Part shown: one piece after another, positions 32,270-42,207 of the stretch | How the letters are laid out: every line of letters starts with the position of its first letter | Numbering within the stretch: the stretch's first letter is position 1 | Source: Calvatia gigantea | Taxonomy: Eukaryota; Basidiomycota; Agaricomycetes; Agaricales; Lycoperdaceae | Assembly (NCBI GenBank): GCA_025093985.1 | Contig: JACAAK010000012.1 | Span: forward strand, 682,001-746,000 | Reading direction: 5' to 3' | Length of the DNA: 64,000 nucleotides | Made by a program: the position numbers and the translations under genes | The notes under the pieces: model-generated | Database searches by the model: none | What the model was told of the DNA's origin: nothing | What the model saw: the letters and a program-made list of their open reading frames with translations, nothing else

Positions 32270-35008
32270 TGTGGGAGATTCCCACAAGGAAGCACAGAAC
32301 CCTGTGCCTATACAACATGTGCGAACAATGGACTAACACATCCACAAGGACTCTAATCCTCAAATACCCAGCACTCTTAATATACAGAGCAGCATACCTG
32401 AAGATGAGATGTATAGAATACATTTTGACATTAACACAGATGATAATGGCTCAGATATGGGACTTTCCACTCTATACCAAGAGGTAGAAGTCCTCTTTGA
32501 TGTAGCTAAGGTCACAAAGCCCTATTGATGACTACAACTCATGGAATACATGGAACAACTCTTGTCCCACTATTATGCCAATTTATCTAATCCCCTAGAT
32601 CAGGAGAGTCAGGAATACTGAGAGAGTTACATCAAAACCTTGGAAAAGGTCTTGGCAGCCTACTCCTTGGTATGAGGAATAAAAGCTTCATCCTGAGCAG
32701 AGACACCAATGGATCACTTATCATCACAAATTGACCATCAGTATGAAGAGTATCTGGAATATGCTAAACCCCCTTGACAGGAGGAACAACTGACCACAGC
32801 ACTATCATTGATATCCAGTATGAATGCCATGGTCACTGCCCATACTCATCTGTTTGGTGAACCCAATGAACACAATGGCCCTACTGAAGGAATGAGCAGA
32901 GTAACTGCTTCCAACCCAGATCCCAACAACTGGCAACAGCATATAACTTTATATGCCAAGAGATGGCACAACTGTGTTGCTTATCAACACTTGAGAGTAT
33001 ATGACCTCTCAAACTTGGGGGAATCCAGAATTGAGGACCAAGGTGTCATACTCAATGGACATTATGCCTTTGACACAAATCCATGCAAAGGGGACAAAAA
33101 TGATGAAATACACAAGTTGGCACTAGAGGTGACACTACCTCAGAAAGCAAGACAGATATAGTCTGTAACCATAAACCCAGAGGTGGTAACACATTCACTA
33201 CCCAGAACTACTACACCAAGATTGGCTCCCTTGGTCAGAGGGAATTTGCAGCAAAATCCACCACAAATCCCTTATTCCCATCAACCCTCAATGCCTCTTA
33301 GTGCCATGGTGTTACGAACTTACCACATTCCCGGACTCCCCGAACTAACGTATTAACCTTCTCAACAGACTTTCTATTATTCCTTCCGTATACCCTGGTC
33401 CGTTCTTTATTTATTTATCACATGTACTTCTACCTCTGCTTCTTATGATTCATTCTGAATCATGTTCCTGTTTCACCTTCATCTTTTCCCACCATAGTAC
33501 TTCTCCTTACCCGGCTCTATCTTCTTATGACTCATACTCGTTCTTCCGTATTCATTTCACCTATCCCTATGACTCCTCAGATTACCAATTAACCCGTAGT
33601 AGTTCTCATTGACTCATATCTACTTACTATGTAATCTCTCATCTCTTATTCATAGCTAGTATATAAACCTTAAGTAGTACTTTGTATTACTTCAGGTTAT
33701 TCTAGTAACAAGCTTCCTTATCTTCGCTCGTCTGCTACAAGGCTAACAACCTTGGGGACTGCAGTGACACTTAACTCGGACTTCTTAGGCAAGCATGAGC
33801 TTCTACTTGAGGGAGCAATCTGAAGCCTGCACAGAAGTCATTGAGACTTGTCGAATACTCCTGGGCTATAGCGTTGAACCTCTCCCTGAGTGGAGACGAT
33901 CCGAGCCCGGTTGCGAAGTAAGGTAACACACGTAACACATGGCATGGCACCCATCTATACCAAGGGCTCTGGCTAGGGCACCAACTCACATAGTTGGCTT
34001 CAGGCCTATGCCTGTCCTAAACATCCCTAGTGGGTTTGGAATGGCAGGCCATTACTCGACACCTCGAGTAAAAACCTCACTATCCTCTCTGGGACTGAAC
34101 TAATTCCTGGGAGTATGCCCAATCCCCCCAACTGGACCTAACTTAGGTCCTAACTCAGTAACAGGACCACTACCAGCTCAAGACCACACACAGGTGAGAG
34201 GTTACTCTCTTACTTATGAGGTCCTGAACATATCACCTGGTGTAATGGAAACACTATGCAGACACAAAGAAAAGATGCATGACTGCATCCATTGAACAGT
34301 GCAGAAGTATTTTGCACAACCCTTTGAGTTTCTGGCAGGATATAAGTCATTCAACCAGAAACTACCTTAGGATAGTGGAGTAGAACCATACTCCAGTAGT
34401 CAGAAGTTTAGTGACTTAGAGAATTTCATCTCTTTACTATGTATAGATTTCATCTTATAAGGTATAGGAGGAACAAGCCCTACCTTGGATCATCTAAGGC
34501 TTCAATTGCTCCCATATTACCTCAGAGGTAAGGCTAAGAACATGGTGATGAGACATGTCATCAATGTCAATCATACAAGATTTGACTGGACATTTGAAGA
34601 CATCCTAATCACCCTGCATGATAGATTTGTACTACTAACATCCATGCATGATGCACATGAAGGCCTTCATTGTGTGCACTACAACACAATGATTGGAGTA
34701 CAGGGCTTCTACGATGCCCTTATAGATCACACACAGTGCATGACAGTACACCCCAATGATTATTCACTTGTCAAAGTATTCCTGGAAGGAATACCTGAGG
34801 ATATGAGAACAGATCTACTGTTCAATCATGGGTTGACACCTGACACCAACTCCCTTGACAATTTCCTCATGTTTGCAATGTGGTATGAGAATAGGTTGAA
34901 GGTTAACTCCTTCTATCATAAAAACTTACAAACTAGCAAGAATAACAGCTCACTTTGGAGCTCCCTAAAGCAAATGGTGCCTGCTAAGGCTCCTCATGAT
35001 CCTTATTG
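32270..35008 (+). pseudogene. Gag remnant of a third retrotransposon family (D), split by a solo A LTR
   Basis: Several open pieces on the plus strand: 32808-33161 (117 codons, MISSMNAMVTAHTHLFGEPN) and 34485-35008 (174 codons). The latter reads LRLQLLPYYLRGKAKNMVMR, then NHTRFDWTFEDILITLHDRF, GVQGFYDALIDHTQCMTVHP and KVFLEGIPEDMRTDLLF. This order resembles the Retrotrans_gag core of Agaricomycete gypsy elements, but it is clearly not family A or B. Both pieces are in the same frame, and the 633-bp LTR insertion does not change phase. Stops in between show decay. No protease or RT of this family follows; the region ends at the B-type LTR at 35031. Confidence 0.6.
33310..33937 (+). repeat. Solo LTR of family A (plus, young)
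   Basis: 628 bp, TGTTACGAACTTACC to ACACGTAACA, with perfect target duplication CATGG (33305-33309, 33938-33942). It retains many CpG sites lost in the other A LTRs (CCCGGACTCCCCGAAC), so it is a recent insertion into old D gag sequence. Confidence 0.94.
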
Positions 35009-35030
35009 AAAACTTGTATCATGTGGGACT

Positions 35031-35336
35031 TGTTGTGAATTTTCACCGGTCATATCGCACTCTCTATATTCATCTACATTCCTATCTCCTGTGTACCTGT
35101 TTCATCTATTCCTGTCTGCGCGATCCCTGAGCTCTGACTCATAACTACTACACCATAGACATCGGACGTTTCATGTAGTTATCTCCATCCATTCAACTGG
35201 ATGGTCCTTCTGTACTTAAGTGTACATACATGCTCTGTATTCGGTATGCTTAACCACCTAGTTTCTCTTCCCTTACTTGCCCTCAAGTCTTAGCCTAAGT
35301 TGCAACCTGAGGTTTACTCAGACTAAGGTTGTAACA
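35031..35336 (+). repeat. LTR of family B (plus) at a rearrangement junction
   Basis: 306 bp, TGTTGTGAATTTTCACC to GGTTGTAACA, same orientation as element C. Flanks are GGACT on the left and CACCC on the right, so there is no target duplication. The left neighbour is D gag and the right neighbour a truncated gene, as expected if two insertions recombined. It keeps ancestral CpG sites (CACCGGTC, CTGCGCGATCC) useful for polarising changes in C. Confidence 0.85.
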
Positions 35337-36166
35337 CACCCCTTGATCCTCCATAACAGACGTGATCCACTCCAGGATATCGTTTTGGCAAGTAAGGAGA
35401 GCTGTGAGTTGATCATTGCTGATCCGAGATACTTGGGTGGTGACAGTGTTCGGCCGACGATGGGCAGATGGAAGGTGACAGGCCTTCTTCAACAGCAAAC
35501 ATTCGAGGCACTTGGTGACCTCACGACTAGAACGGCCATTAGCACAATCACTGGGAAGCTAAGTGTTACTTACCTTGATATTGACTCCCTAATTGTGCAA
35601 GGATCGCCATTGTCAAGACATCGCTCGCACTTATTAGGTCCACCCATCTTGACCTGCTTTCCGTTGACAGCAGTTGGCTCATCCTCACCTAATTCCCTCC
35701 AGTCCGGGTCTGGCTTGCCTCCGGAATCTGACTCTTCATCAACACGTTTCCTTTTCAATGATGGTGGTGCCTTCCCAACCCACTCCTTCATGATCTTCCA
35801 TTGACGTTGCTTCTCAGCCGCTATCTTTTTATCCATGTTATCAGCGGCCTTACGCTTTCCTTCGCATTTACTCACCCACGCCAACTCTTCATGTTGCTCC
35901 TCCTCCTGCACCTCTCGTTCCTCGCATTCCTTCCTCTCCCATGTCTCTTGCTCCTCCCGCTCCTTCTTTTCCCATGCTTCTCGTTCTGTCCGTTCCTGCC
36001 TTTCTCGCTCCTCGCTCTCCTCCAATTCGCACAGCTCGCATTCTGCCTGCCATTCCACCTCCTCCTGCCTTTCCAGCTCAAGCCGCTTGCATTCATGCAT
36101 GGCCTCCAGCTCAGCCCATTTCTCTGCAGCAGTTTTCTTGTTGGAGCTAGACATGGGAGTGGTCAA
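35337..36166 (-). CDS. Truncated gene with split zinc-cluster motif and Glu/Arg coiled coil
   Basis: Minus strand, ATG at 36166. Exon 1 (36166-35574) encodes a long charged helix (runs such as ERERQERTEREAWEKKEREE), a basic stretch KRKRVDEESDSGG and then CERCLDNGDPC. A 47-bp intron (35573-35527, GTAAGT..TTCTAG with a CTAAT branch-like site) leads to exon 2, which restores CLECLLLKKAC. Together they give C-X2-C-X6-C-X13-C-X2-C-X6-C, close to the fungal Zn2Cys6 cluster (linker one residue longer than usual). The gene is cut after EDQGV by the LTR at 35336, so its 3' end is missing. It may be a host gene or cargo of the element whose LTR lies at 36303. DNA binding is inferred, not shown. Confidence 0.6.
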
Positions 36167-36302
36167 GGTGGTGGTTAGAGTAGAGAATGGGACTGTAAAA
36201 TTTCCAAGGTGACGGAATTTATATGCACCATCAAAAGTCTAATTGGAGATTCCCACAGTTCGATTTCACAGCCTCGAGGGCTTGGCCCTAATGGGGGGAT
36301 AC

Positions 36303-36547
36303 TGTCATGACCCGACCACGATTACGCCCTCTGATCCTATTCCTCTTTGTCTCTGTTCCTCCGACCCTCTGACCCTACTCCCTTCTGAAATATGGACTTC
36401 AATGACAGCAGGAAGGTGCAATACATACGTTGAAGCTGCTGAGTCCAAATCTCGTACTCATTCAAATTCACCTACTCTGTACATTCTCACCTGATGTCAC
36501 CTGGTGGCTAACCTTTGGCCGATATCCCACATAACCTGATTATAACA
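36303..36547 (+). repeat. Probable LTR of a further gypsy-type element (H)
   Basis: Starts TGTCATGACCCGACCACG directly after a polypurine-like tract AATGGGGGGATAC (36290-36302) and ends GATTATAACA, after which element E sequence begins. About 245 bp. No second copy in the window. If correct, the antisense zinc-cluster gene lies just inside the 3' end of element H. Confidence 0.4.
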
Positions 36548-38105
36548 CATGAACAAATCGAAATAGAAGAAGAAAAAGTCAAATCAGTACAAGACTGGCC
36601 TGAGCCCAAGAACACTAAAGAAGTAGAATGATTTCTGGGCTTTGCCAATTACTACTGACACTTCATTAAGAACTTCAGCAAAATTGCAGGACCACTGAAC
36701 AAACTCAAGGGAGCAACTACATGGGAATGGAACATAGATTACCAAACAACATTTGATGAACTAAAAAGGTACATTACTAAAGAACCCACCTTAACTGTTA
36801 CATGCATTACCTTACTTCGCAACCAGGCCCAGATTGTCTCTACTCAGGGAGAGGTTCAACACTATAGTCCAGGAGTATACAACAAGTCTCAGTGACTTCT
36901 GTGCAGACTTTAGATTGCTCCCTTGAGTAGAAGCTCATGCTTGTCTAAGAAGTCCAAGTTAAATGTCACTGCAGTCTCCAAGGTTGTTAACCTTGTAGCA
37001 GATGAGCAAAGATAAGGAAGCTTGTTACTAGAATAACCTAAGGTAATACAGGTGTACTATTTAAGGTTTATATACTAGCTATGCATAGGGGATGAGAAAT
37101 TTACATAGTAAGCAGGCATGAGTCAATGAGACTACTACAGGTTAATTGGTAAGTTAAGAAGTCACAGGGATAAGGAAATCAATGGAAGAAAGTGGTACAA
37201 ATCATAAGAAGACAAAGATGAGTAGATAAAAGTCCAGGTGATGAGAATAAGAGAATGTGAAACAGGAACATAACTTAAAATAAGTCATAAGAAGCAGAGA
37301 TAGAAGTACATGTGTTAAATAAATAAAGAATGGACTGGGGTATAAGAAAAGGAATAGAAAGGTCCAATAGAAGGTTGATATGTAGATAGGAAAAGTCTGG
37401 GAATGTGGTAAGTTCATAATATTGACACTACCACAAAAACAAGGCCAATTCCAAGTGGAGGTTGATGCATCAGATTATGCATTAGGGGGCATGTTATCAC
37501 AATTACAAGAAAGTAAATGGCACCCAATTGCATTTACATTGTACATACTCTCACTAGCTGAATGAAACTATGAAATCTACGACAAAGAACTATTGGCCAT
37601 TGTTCATGCCCTGAAAGAGTAGAAACACTATCTGCTAGACACCAAAGAAAAGTTCAAGATATAAATGGACCATAAAAACCTGAAGTACTATAGAAAGCCA
37701 CAAAAATTGAATGGATGCCAAGCCTGATGGTACCTACATCTACAGGACTACAACTTCATCTTATGATATGTGCTGGGGAAGACTAACATGAAGGCTGACC
37801 TACTATTGTGCATATACCAAGCACTAGAGGCAATAGAAGACAAACTAGTCACCATGATCAGGGAAAGCTGGCTATAGACCGAAAGCACTGATGACACAGT
37901 ACTACTACAGGCCAAGTTGTTCCTGGAACCAGTATTCCTAGAAAAAATATGGAGAAACCCTCAACATGAAACATTGGTCACCACCAAACTGGAAAAGAAA
38001 GATTCAATTTTCATCAAAGATGATGGAGTGGTCTACAAAGGGAGTAGTGCATATATGCCACCAGACCCAAAATTACAGGAAGAAGTCCTGCAACAGTACC
38101 ATAAT
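36548..38105 (+). pseudogene. Element E pol, RT end to RNase H
   Basis: Begins within RT: HEQIEIEEEKVKSVQDWPEP, KNTKEVE, a TGA, FLGFANYY, another TGA, HFIKNFSKIAGPLNKLKG. After the A LTR it continues LTLPQKQGQFQVEVDASDYA, ending in VVYKGSSAYMPPDPKLQEEV. The frame is studded with TGA and TAG codons at Arg, Trp and Gln positions (for example 36629, 36655, 37563, 37620). It is interrupted at 38105 by element F and resumes at 47244. Confidence 0.82.
36796..37421 (-). repeat. Solo LTR of family A (minus) in element E
   Basis: 626 bp, TGTTACATGC to AGTTCATAATA (terminal CA decayed to TA). Flanks TTAAC (36791-36795) and TTGAC (37422-37426) are a target duplication with one transition. Its removal joins TKEPT to LTLPQ in E pol. 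Confidence 0.85.
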
Positions 38106-38409
38106 TGTTATGACCTTAGTCTGAGTAAACCTCAGGTTGCAACTTAGGCTAAGACTTGAGGGCGAATAAGGGGAGAGGAACTAAGTGGTTAAGTGTACCA
38201 AATACAGGAGTGTGTATGTATGCTTAAATACGGTGAGCATCCAGTTGAATGGATGGAGGTACTACATGAAACATCCAATGATAATGGCGCAGTAATACTA
38301 TGAGTCAATACTTGGAGATCGCTGGGTTAGAATAGATGAAACAGGTACGATGTAAAGAAGGAATGTAGACAAGTATGGATCAGACAGGAATAGTCGAAAG
38401 TGCACAACA
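38106..38409 (-). repeat. 3' LTR of F
   Basis: 304 bp, TGTTATGACC to GTGCACAACA. The same structure as the B1 LTRs, with further CpG losses. Confidence 0.92.
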
Positions 38410-38605
38410 ATACCCTCCACTCAGGCTTCATGCCTCAGGAAGCTCGTCAAAGTCTCCATTTACTACAGTGGCAGTGAGTGCTTTCTTGGTGGACATGATA
38501 AGGAATTCTCCATTGTTTGATTTTGCAAAGAAAACAGGTAAATGACTGCAACTGTCTTGATGGATAGGGACTGGGATGCCATTGAAGGGGAACTCAGTGG
38601 TGGTG

Positions 38606-38935
38606 TGTCAAAAATCAGCAGCTCGGTGTCATTGCTGACGTCATCAACATATTTCGGGTTTCTATTTTTGTTCTTCTGTTGTTTCAGTGTATTTGTCATA
38701 AATAGTCAGTTTGAATTGCCTTGTAAATAAGTGTACATTAGGTCTTTTCACTTATACGTAGTCTCCTGTATCTGTGGGGTCCATTCTCTTTCCATGGACC
38801 TCAGGTTCATACCGCCTGTATCTGTAGCTAGTTTTCTCTCTAATCCATTCTCTTTCCATGGACCTCAGTTCACTATAAAAGTCTACGAACATCATCATCA
38901 CCTACACTATGCAACTACGAAAATATGTCGCATCA
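38606..38935 (+). repeat. 5' LTR of copia element G
   Basis: 330 bp, TGTCAAAAATC to ATGTCGCATCA. Contains a 25-bp sequence (TCCATTCTCTTTCCATGGAC and following CTCAG) twice. Differs from the 3' LTR mainly at CG/TG/CA sites. Confidence 0.93.
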
Positions 38936-41036
38936 GGTTATGGGCCCCAACAGCGAGTCGACATCTGAGACACTTCACTTTCCGAAGCTCACAGGGATTA
39001 ATTATAATTCCTGGGCAGATAATATGAAGGCTGCCTTACAAGCCTGTTATCTTTGGCTGTTCATTGAGGGAGAGGAACCTTGCCCTCCGAAGCCATCAAT
39101 TAAGGCCCCTGTTGATAATCAAGGGAATCCTTTTGGGTGAAGTACGGCTGAGTTTAAGGAGTGGAAACAGGATTAAGAGGATCATCGATGTTGGCTGCAA
39201 TCTGATGGTGCTGCGATGGGCTTGATTAGAGGTGCAGTTGATTTCTCTCAACGTGAGCATATTGCAAGTGCTTCGACTTCACAAGAGATGTGGGATTTGC
39301 TACAATCCATTCATGTTACACAATGTCAAGGGATAACAGTCCATTATCTCTTCCAAGACATCTACTTGAAGAAATGGGATGAGAAAACACCTATGTCTGA
39401 TCACCTTGGTTATTTCCTTTGAATTCGCCGACAAATCATCAAGGCTGGAGAGAGGTTGGATGAGACACAGATTATCCATGCCGTCCTTCTTTCCCTTCCA
39501 CATACGAATGTCTGGGATATTGTCAAGCAGAACCTTCTTGACAAAGGGAAGAACCTTACCTTGGAGATGGTCACAGCCGAGCTAATCACTGTGCATGAAC
39601 GTTTGCTACATGATAAGCAGGCTGAGGAGGTTTCGGAGAAAGTTAAGGCTAAGCAGTTGGCCTTACTCTCAAAATCGGGTGGCTCTTTGAGTGGGAGTGG
39701 TGGTGGTAAAGGTGGCAAGAAGTCGAAGAAAGGCAAATGAAAGGCGAAGCCAGAGGATAAGTGTTTCAACTGTCACCAAAAGGGGCATTGGAAGTCTAAC
39801 TGTCCAAGTGCACCGAAAAAGGAGAAATCTGAAGGAAAGTCAGCAAATATAGCTGTTGAGAAGTTTAGAATGGGTGGTCGATACTGGAGATTGCGAAAGG
39901 CATTGTATGGGTTGAAACAAGCCGGGAGACAGTGGAAGAAACACCTCCATGAAGTATTGGTCAAACTTGAATTTCGGTGTACCTTTGCTGATGATTGTCT
40001 ATATGTCAAGTGGGAGGATGGGCATCCAGTGGTCCTAGTCCTCATTTACATTGATGATATGGCAATTGGAGGTCCAGAATCCTTCAAGATTGTCAACTTC
40101 AAGGAGGCTCTCGGTGAAAACTTTGAGGTAACTGACCTTGGAGAGCTCAAATACATACTCGGAATGTTGGTAACACGAGACTGAGCAAACCGTTTGATCT
40201 ACTTGAACCAGGCCGCATATATCACCCGAATTCTCACAAAGTATGGCATGCAAGATGCACACCCAGTTCCAACCCCAATCATCGTCAAACACGAGTTGAC
40301 AGTGGCACAGTCATCTCAAACAAGTGATGAAGTTCAAGCATATAACAATTATGCTAGTGGCATCCACTACCTATCCCTTGTTGGATCATTGCTTTTTGCT
40401 ACACAAACACATCCAGATATCCAATATGCAGTTAGTTCAATTGCCAAATTTGGGAGGAATCTAGGAATTCATCACCTTGAAGCAGCAAAGCGTGTTCTTC
40501 GTTATCTCAAGGGCACCATTGACTACAGTTTGATACTTGGGTGTCGTGGAAGAGATGCTGTCGACATTGTTGGATGGACAGATTCCGATTGGGCACAAGA
40601 TCGTGATGATCGTCGCTCAACAAGTGGTTTTGTATTCAATATTGCTAGGGGGGTAGTGATATGGTTGTCAAAGAAGCAGCTGACAGTGGCTACCTCGAGT
40701 GTTGAAGCTGAGTATGTTGCATCAGCCAGTGCTGTAAAGGAAGCAGTGTGGTTGCGAATGTTGTTGGAAGAGTTGGGTTATCCACAGGTTACAGCCACAA
40801 CAATTCATGTAGACAACTAAGGCTGTATTGCCCTCACTCACAACCCAGTTGCACACTCATGTGCCAAGCATATCGACATACATCACCATTTCATCCATGA
40901 ATGTATCGAGAACAACGAAGTTGATTTAAAATATGTGTCCATGAAGGACATGTTAGCCGATATTTTTACGAAGGCATTGCCCAAGGAAGCTTTCGTGAAA
41001 TTTAGGACCGCATTAGGTGTCCTACCCAAAAATTGA
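38925..41036 (+). pseudogene. Copia gag fused in frame to C-terminal RT and RNase H
   Basis: One frame throughout. Gag begins MSHQVMGPNSES with the ATG inside the end of the LTR, then LTGINYNSWADNMKAALQAC and MWDLLQSIHV, and ends with the knuckle CFNCHQKGHWKSNC (about 39766-39807). At about 39868 it jumps to copia RT: RKALYGLKQAGRQWKKHLHE, active box LIYIDDMAIGG. Copia-type RNase H follows (GWTDSDWAQDRDDRRSTSGF, SSVEAEYVASASAVKEAVWL), ending DIFTKALPKEAF. The deletion keeps the phase. Stops at 39138, 39174, 39420, 39738, 40182 and 40818 each fit one C to T or G to A change. Natural end TGA 41034-41036. Confidence 0.9.
38936..38947 (+). promoter_or_regulatory. Primer-binding site of element G (half tRNA-iMet type)
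   Basis: GGTTATGGGCCC directly follows the 5' LTR. It is the reverse complement of GGGCCCATAACC, the anticodon arm of eukaryotic initiator tRNA-Met (anticodon CAT), as used by Drosophila copia and yeast Ty5. The match to tRNA is from memory. Confidence 0.6.
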
Positions 41037-41054
41037 CACCTCGCCGAGTGGGAG

Positions 41055-41384
41055 TGTCAAAAATCAGCAGCTCAGCGTCATTGCTGACATCGTCAACATA
41101 TTTCAGGTTTCTATTTTTGTTCTTCCGTTGTTTCAGTGTATTCATCGTAAATAGTCAGTTTGAATTGCCTCATAAATAAGTATACATTAGGTCTTTTCAC
41201 TTATACGTAGTCTTCTGTATCTGTGGGGTCCATTCTCTTTCCATGGACCTCAGGTTCGTACTGCCTGTATCTGTAGCTAGTTTTCTCTCTAATCCATTCT
41301 CTTTCCATGGACCTCAGTTCACTATAAAAGTCTACGAACATCATCGTCACCTACACTATGCAACTACAAAAATATGTCACATCA
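41055..41384 (+). repeat. 3' LTR of copia element G
   Basis: 330 bp, preceded by a polypurine tract GAGTGGGAG (41046-41054) and followed by TGGTG. Confidence 0.93.
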
Positions 41385-42207
41385 TGGTGGAGCTGTCCCA
41401 GTAACTCTTGACTATCAATTTCCAGTAACGTTGGTCTTTCTCTTGTCCTGGTAGTATAGTGCAGAATCTTGTGGGTGGAAGAAAAACTGATGTGAGTTGC
41501 AGTGGGGTGATGGTTTTTATGAAGTGTCAGAGGGCATTGACTTCTTCCTTCATGGAGACCATGACTTCTTTGTCCATGGGGGTGTTGGCACGAGATGGCA
41601 GAGAGGGATTAACTGTGTTATGCAATTTAGAGAGTGTGATGTGAATTCTGTCAACCAGGGTGTTGATGTCGGGGTCTTCAATTGTTTTATCTCTTCCGAG
41701 TAACTTCATGGCTATGTCTGCAAGTTCAAGGAAGATGTTGGCAATGTTGAGGTGATTGAAGACTTTGAGGCCTAAGTCAATTTGGCTTTGAAGTCCTTGG
41801 ACCCGATTCTATTCGCTGGGGGTAAGGGTAGATTGGTCTAGGGCTTGGAAGATAGCAGGGATATGCTGGTTGGTAGAGGAGGATGCATTGGTAAACCCTG
41901 CATACATGTTGGCGAAGGTAATGCATGCAGTGGCAAGGGTAATGTGTTGGTTTACAACTAGTCATCTGTTTTGGGTGGTAATGTTCTTGATTTCACTGTT
42001 AGTTGCTTTATCAACATTCTTGAGCAGGGCTTCAAGGAAGCCTTGTGCTGGGGATGGCATCTTTGTGATGTTATAGCAGGTTCCTTGGGGAGCAGGTGCT
42101 TGGCTGTTGCCTGGTTCAGAGAATGGGAGGGAGGAGATTCTGGTGGGTGTGGGGTGAACAAGGGAGTCGATAGTGATACAGTTAGATTGGGAGGCAAGCA
42201 TATCTGT

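Larger units (their letters stand above)
38606..41384 (+). mobile_element. Ty1/copia element G, internally deleted
   Basis: 2779-bp element with 330-bp LTRs (38606-38935, 41055-41384) and target duplication TGGTG (38601-38605, 41385-41389), inserted in ORF3 of F. Gag is joined directly to the second half of RT; protease, integrase and the first part of RT are missing. A normal copia element is about 5 kb, so it is non-autonomous. Inserted after F, hence among the youngest events here. Confidence 0.94.
38428..42201 (-). pseudogene. F ORF3 (interrupted by copia element G)
   Basis: ATG at 42201, 6 nt after the pol stop (42210-42208). The frame reads like C and B1 ORF3 (LVHPTPTRISSLPFSEPGNS, then GFLEALLKNVDKATNSEI). 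It has stops after TTQNR and after PSE; the latter TAG is shared with B1. The C-terminal third is split by element G at 38601-41389, and the last codons and stop lie at 38600-38428. Both the shared stop and the frame over the remainder agree with B1, so B1 and F are close relatives. Confidence 0.75.

Noticed and set aside
33771..33989. Minus-strand frame over the young A LTR as a gene.
   Set aside because: It lies inside the LTR, is not kept in the other A LTR copies and has no known motif.
36303..36547. Promoter of the adjacent zinc-cluster gene rather than an LTR.
   Set aside because: Not excluded, but the purine tract followed by TGTCATGACC and the TAACA end next to a clean start of element E favour an LTR. 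Kept at low confidence.
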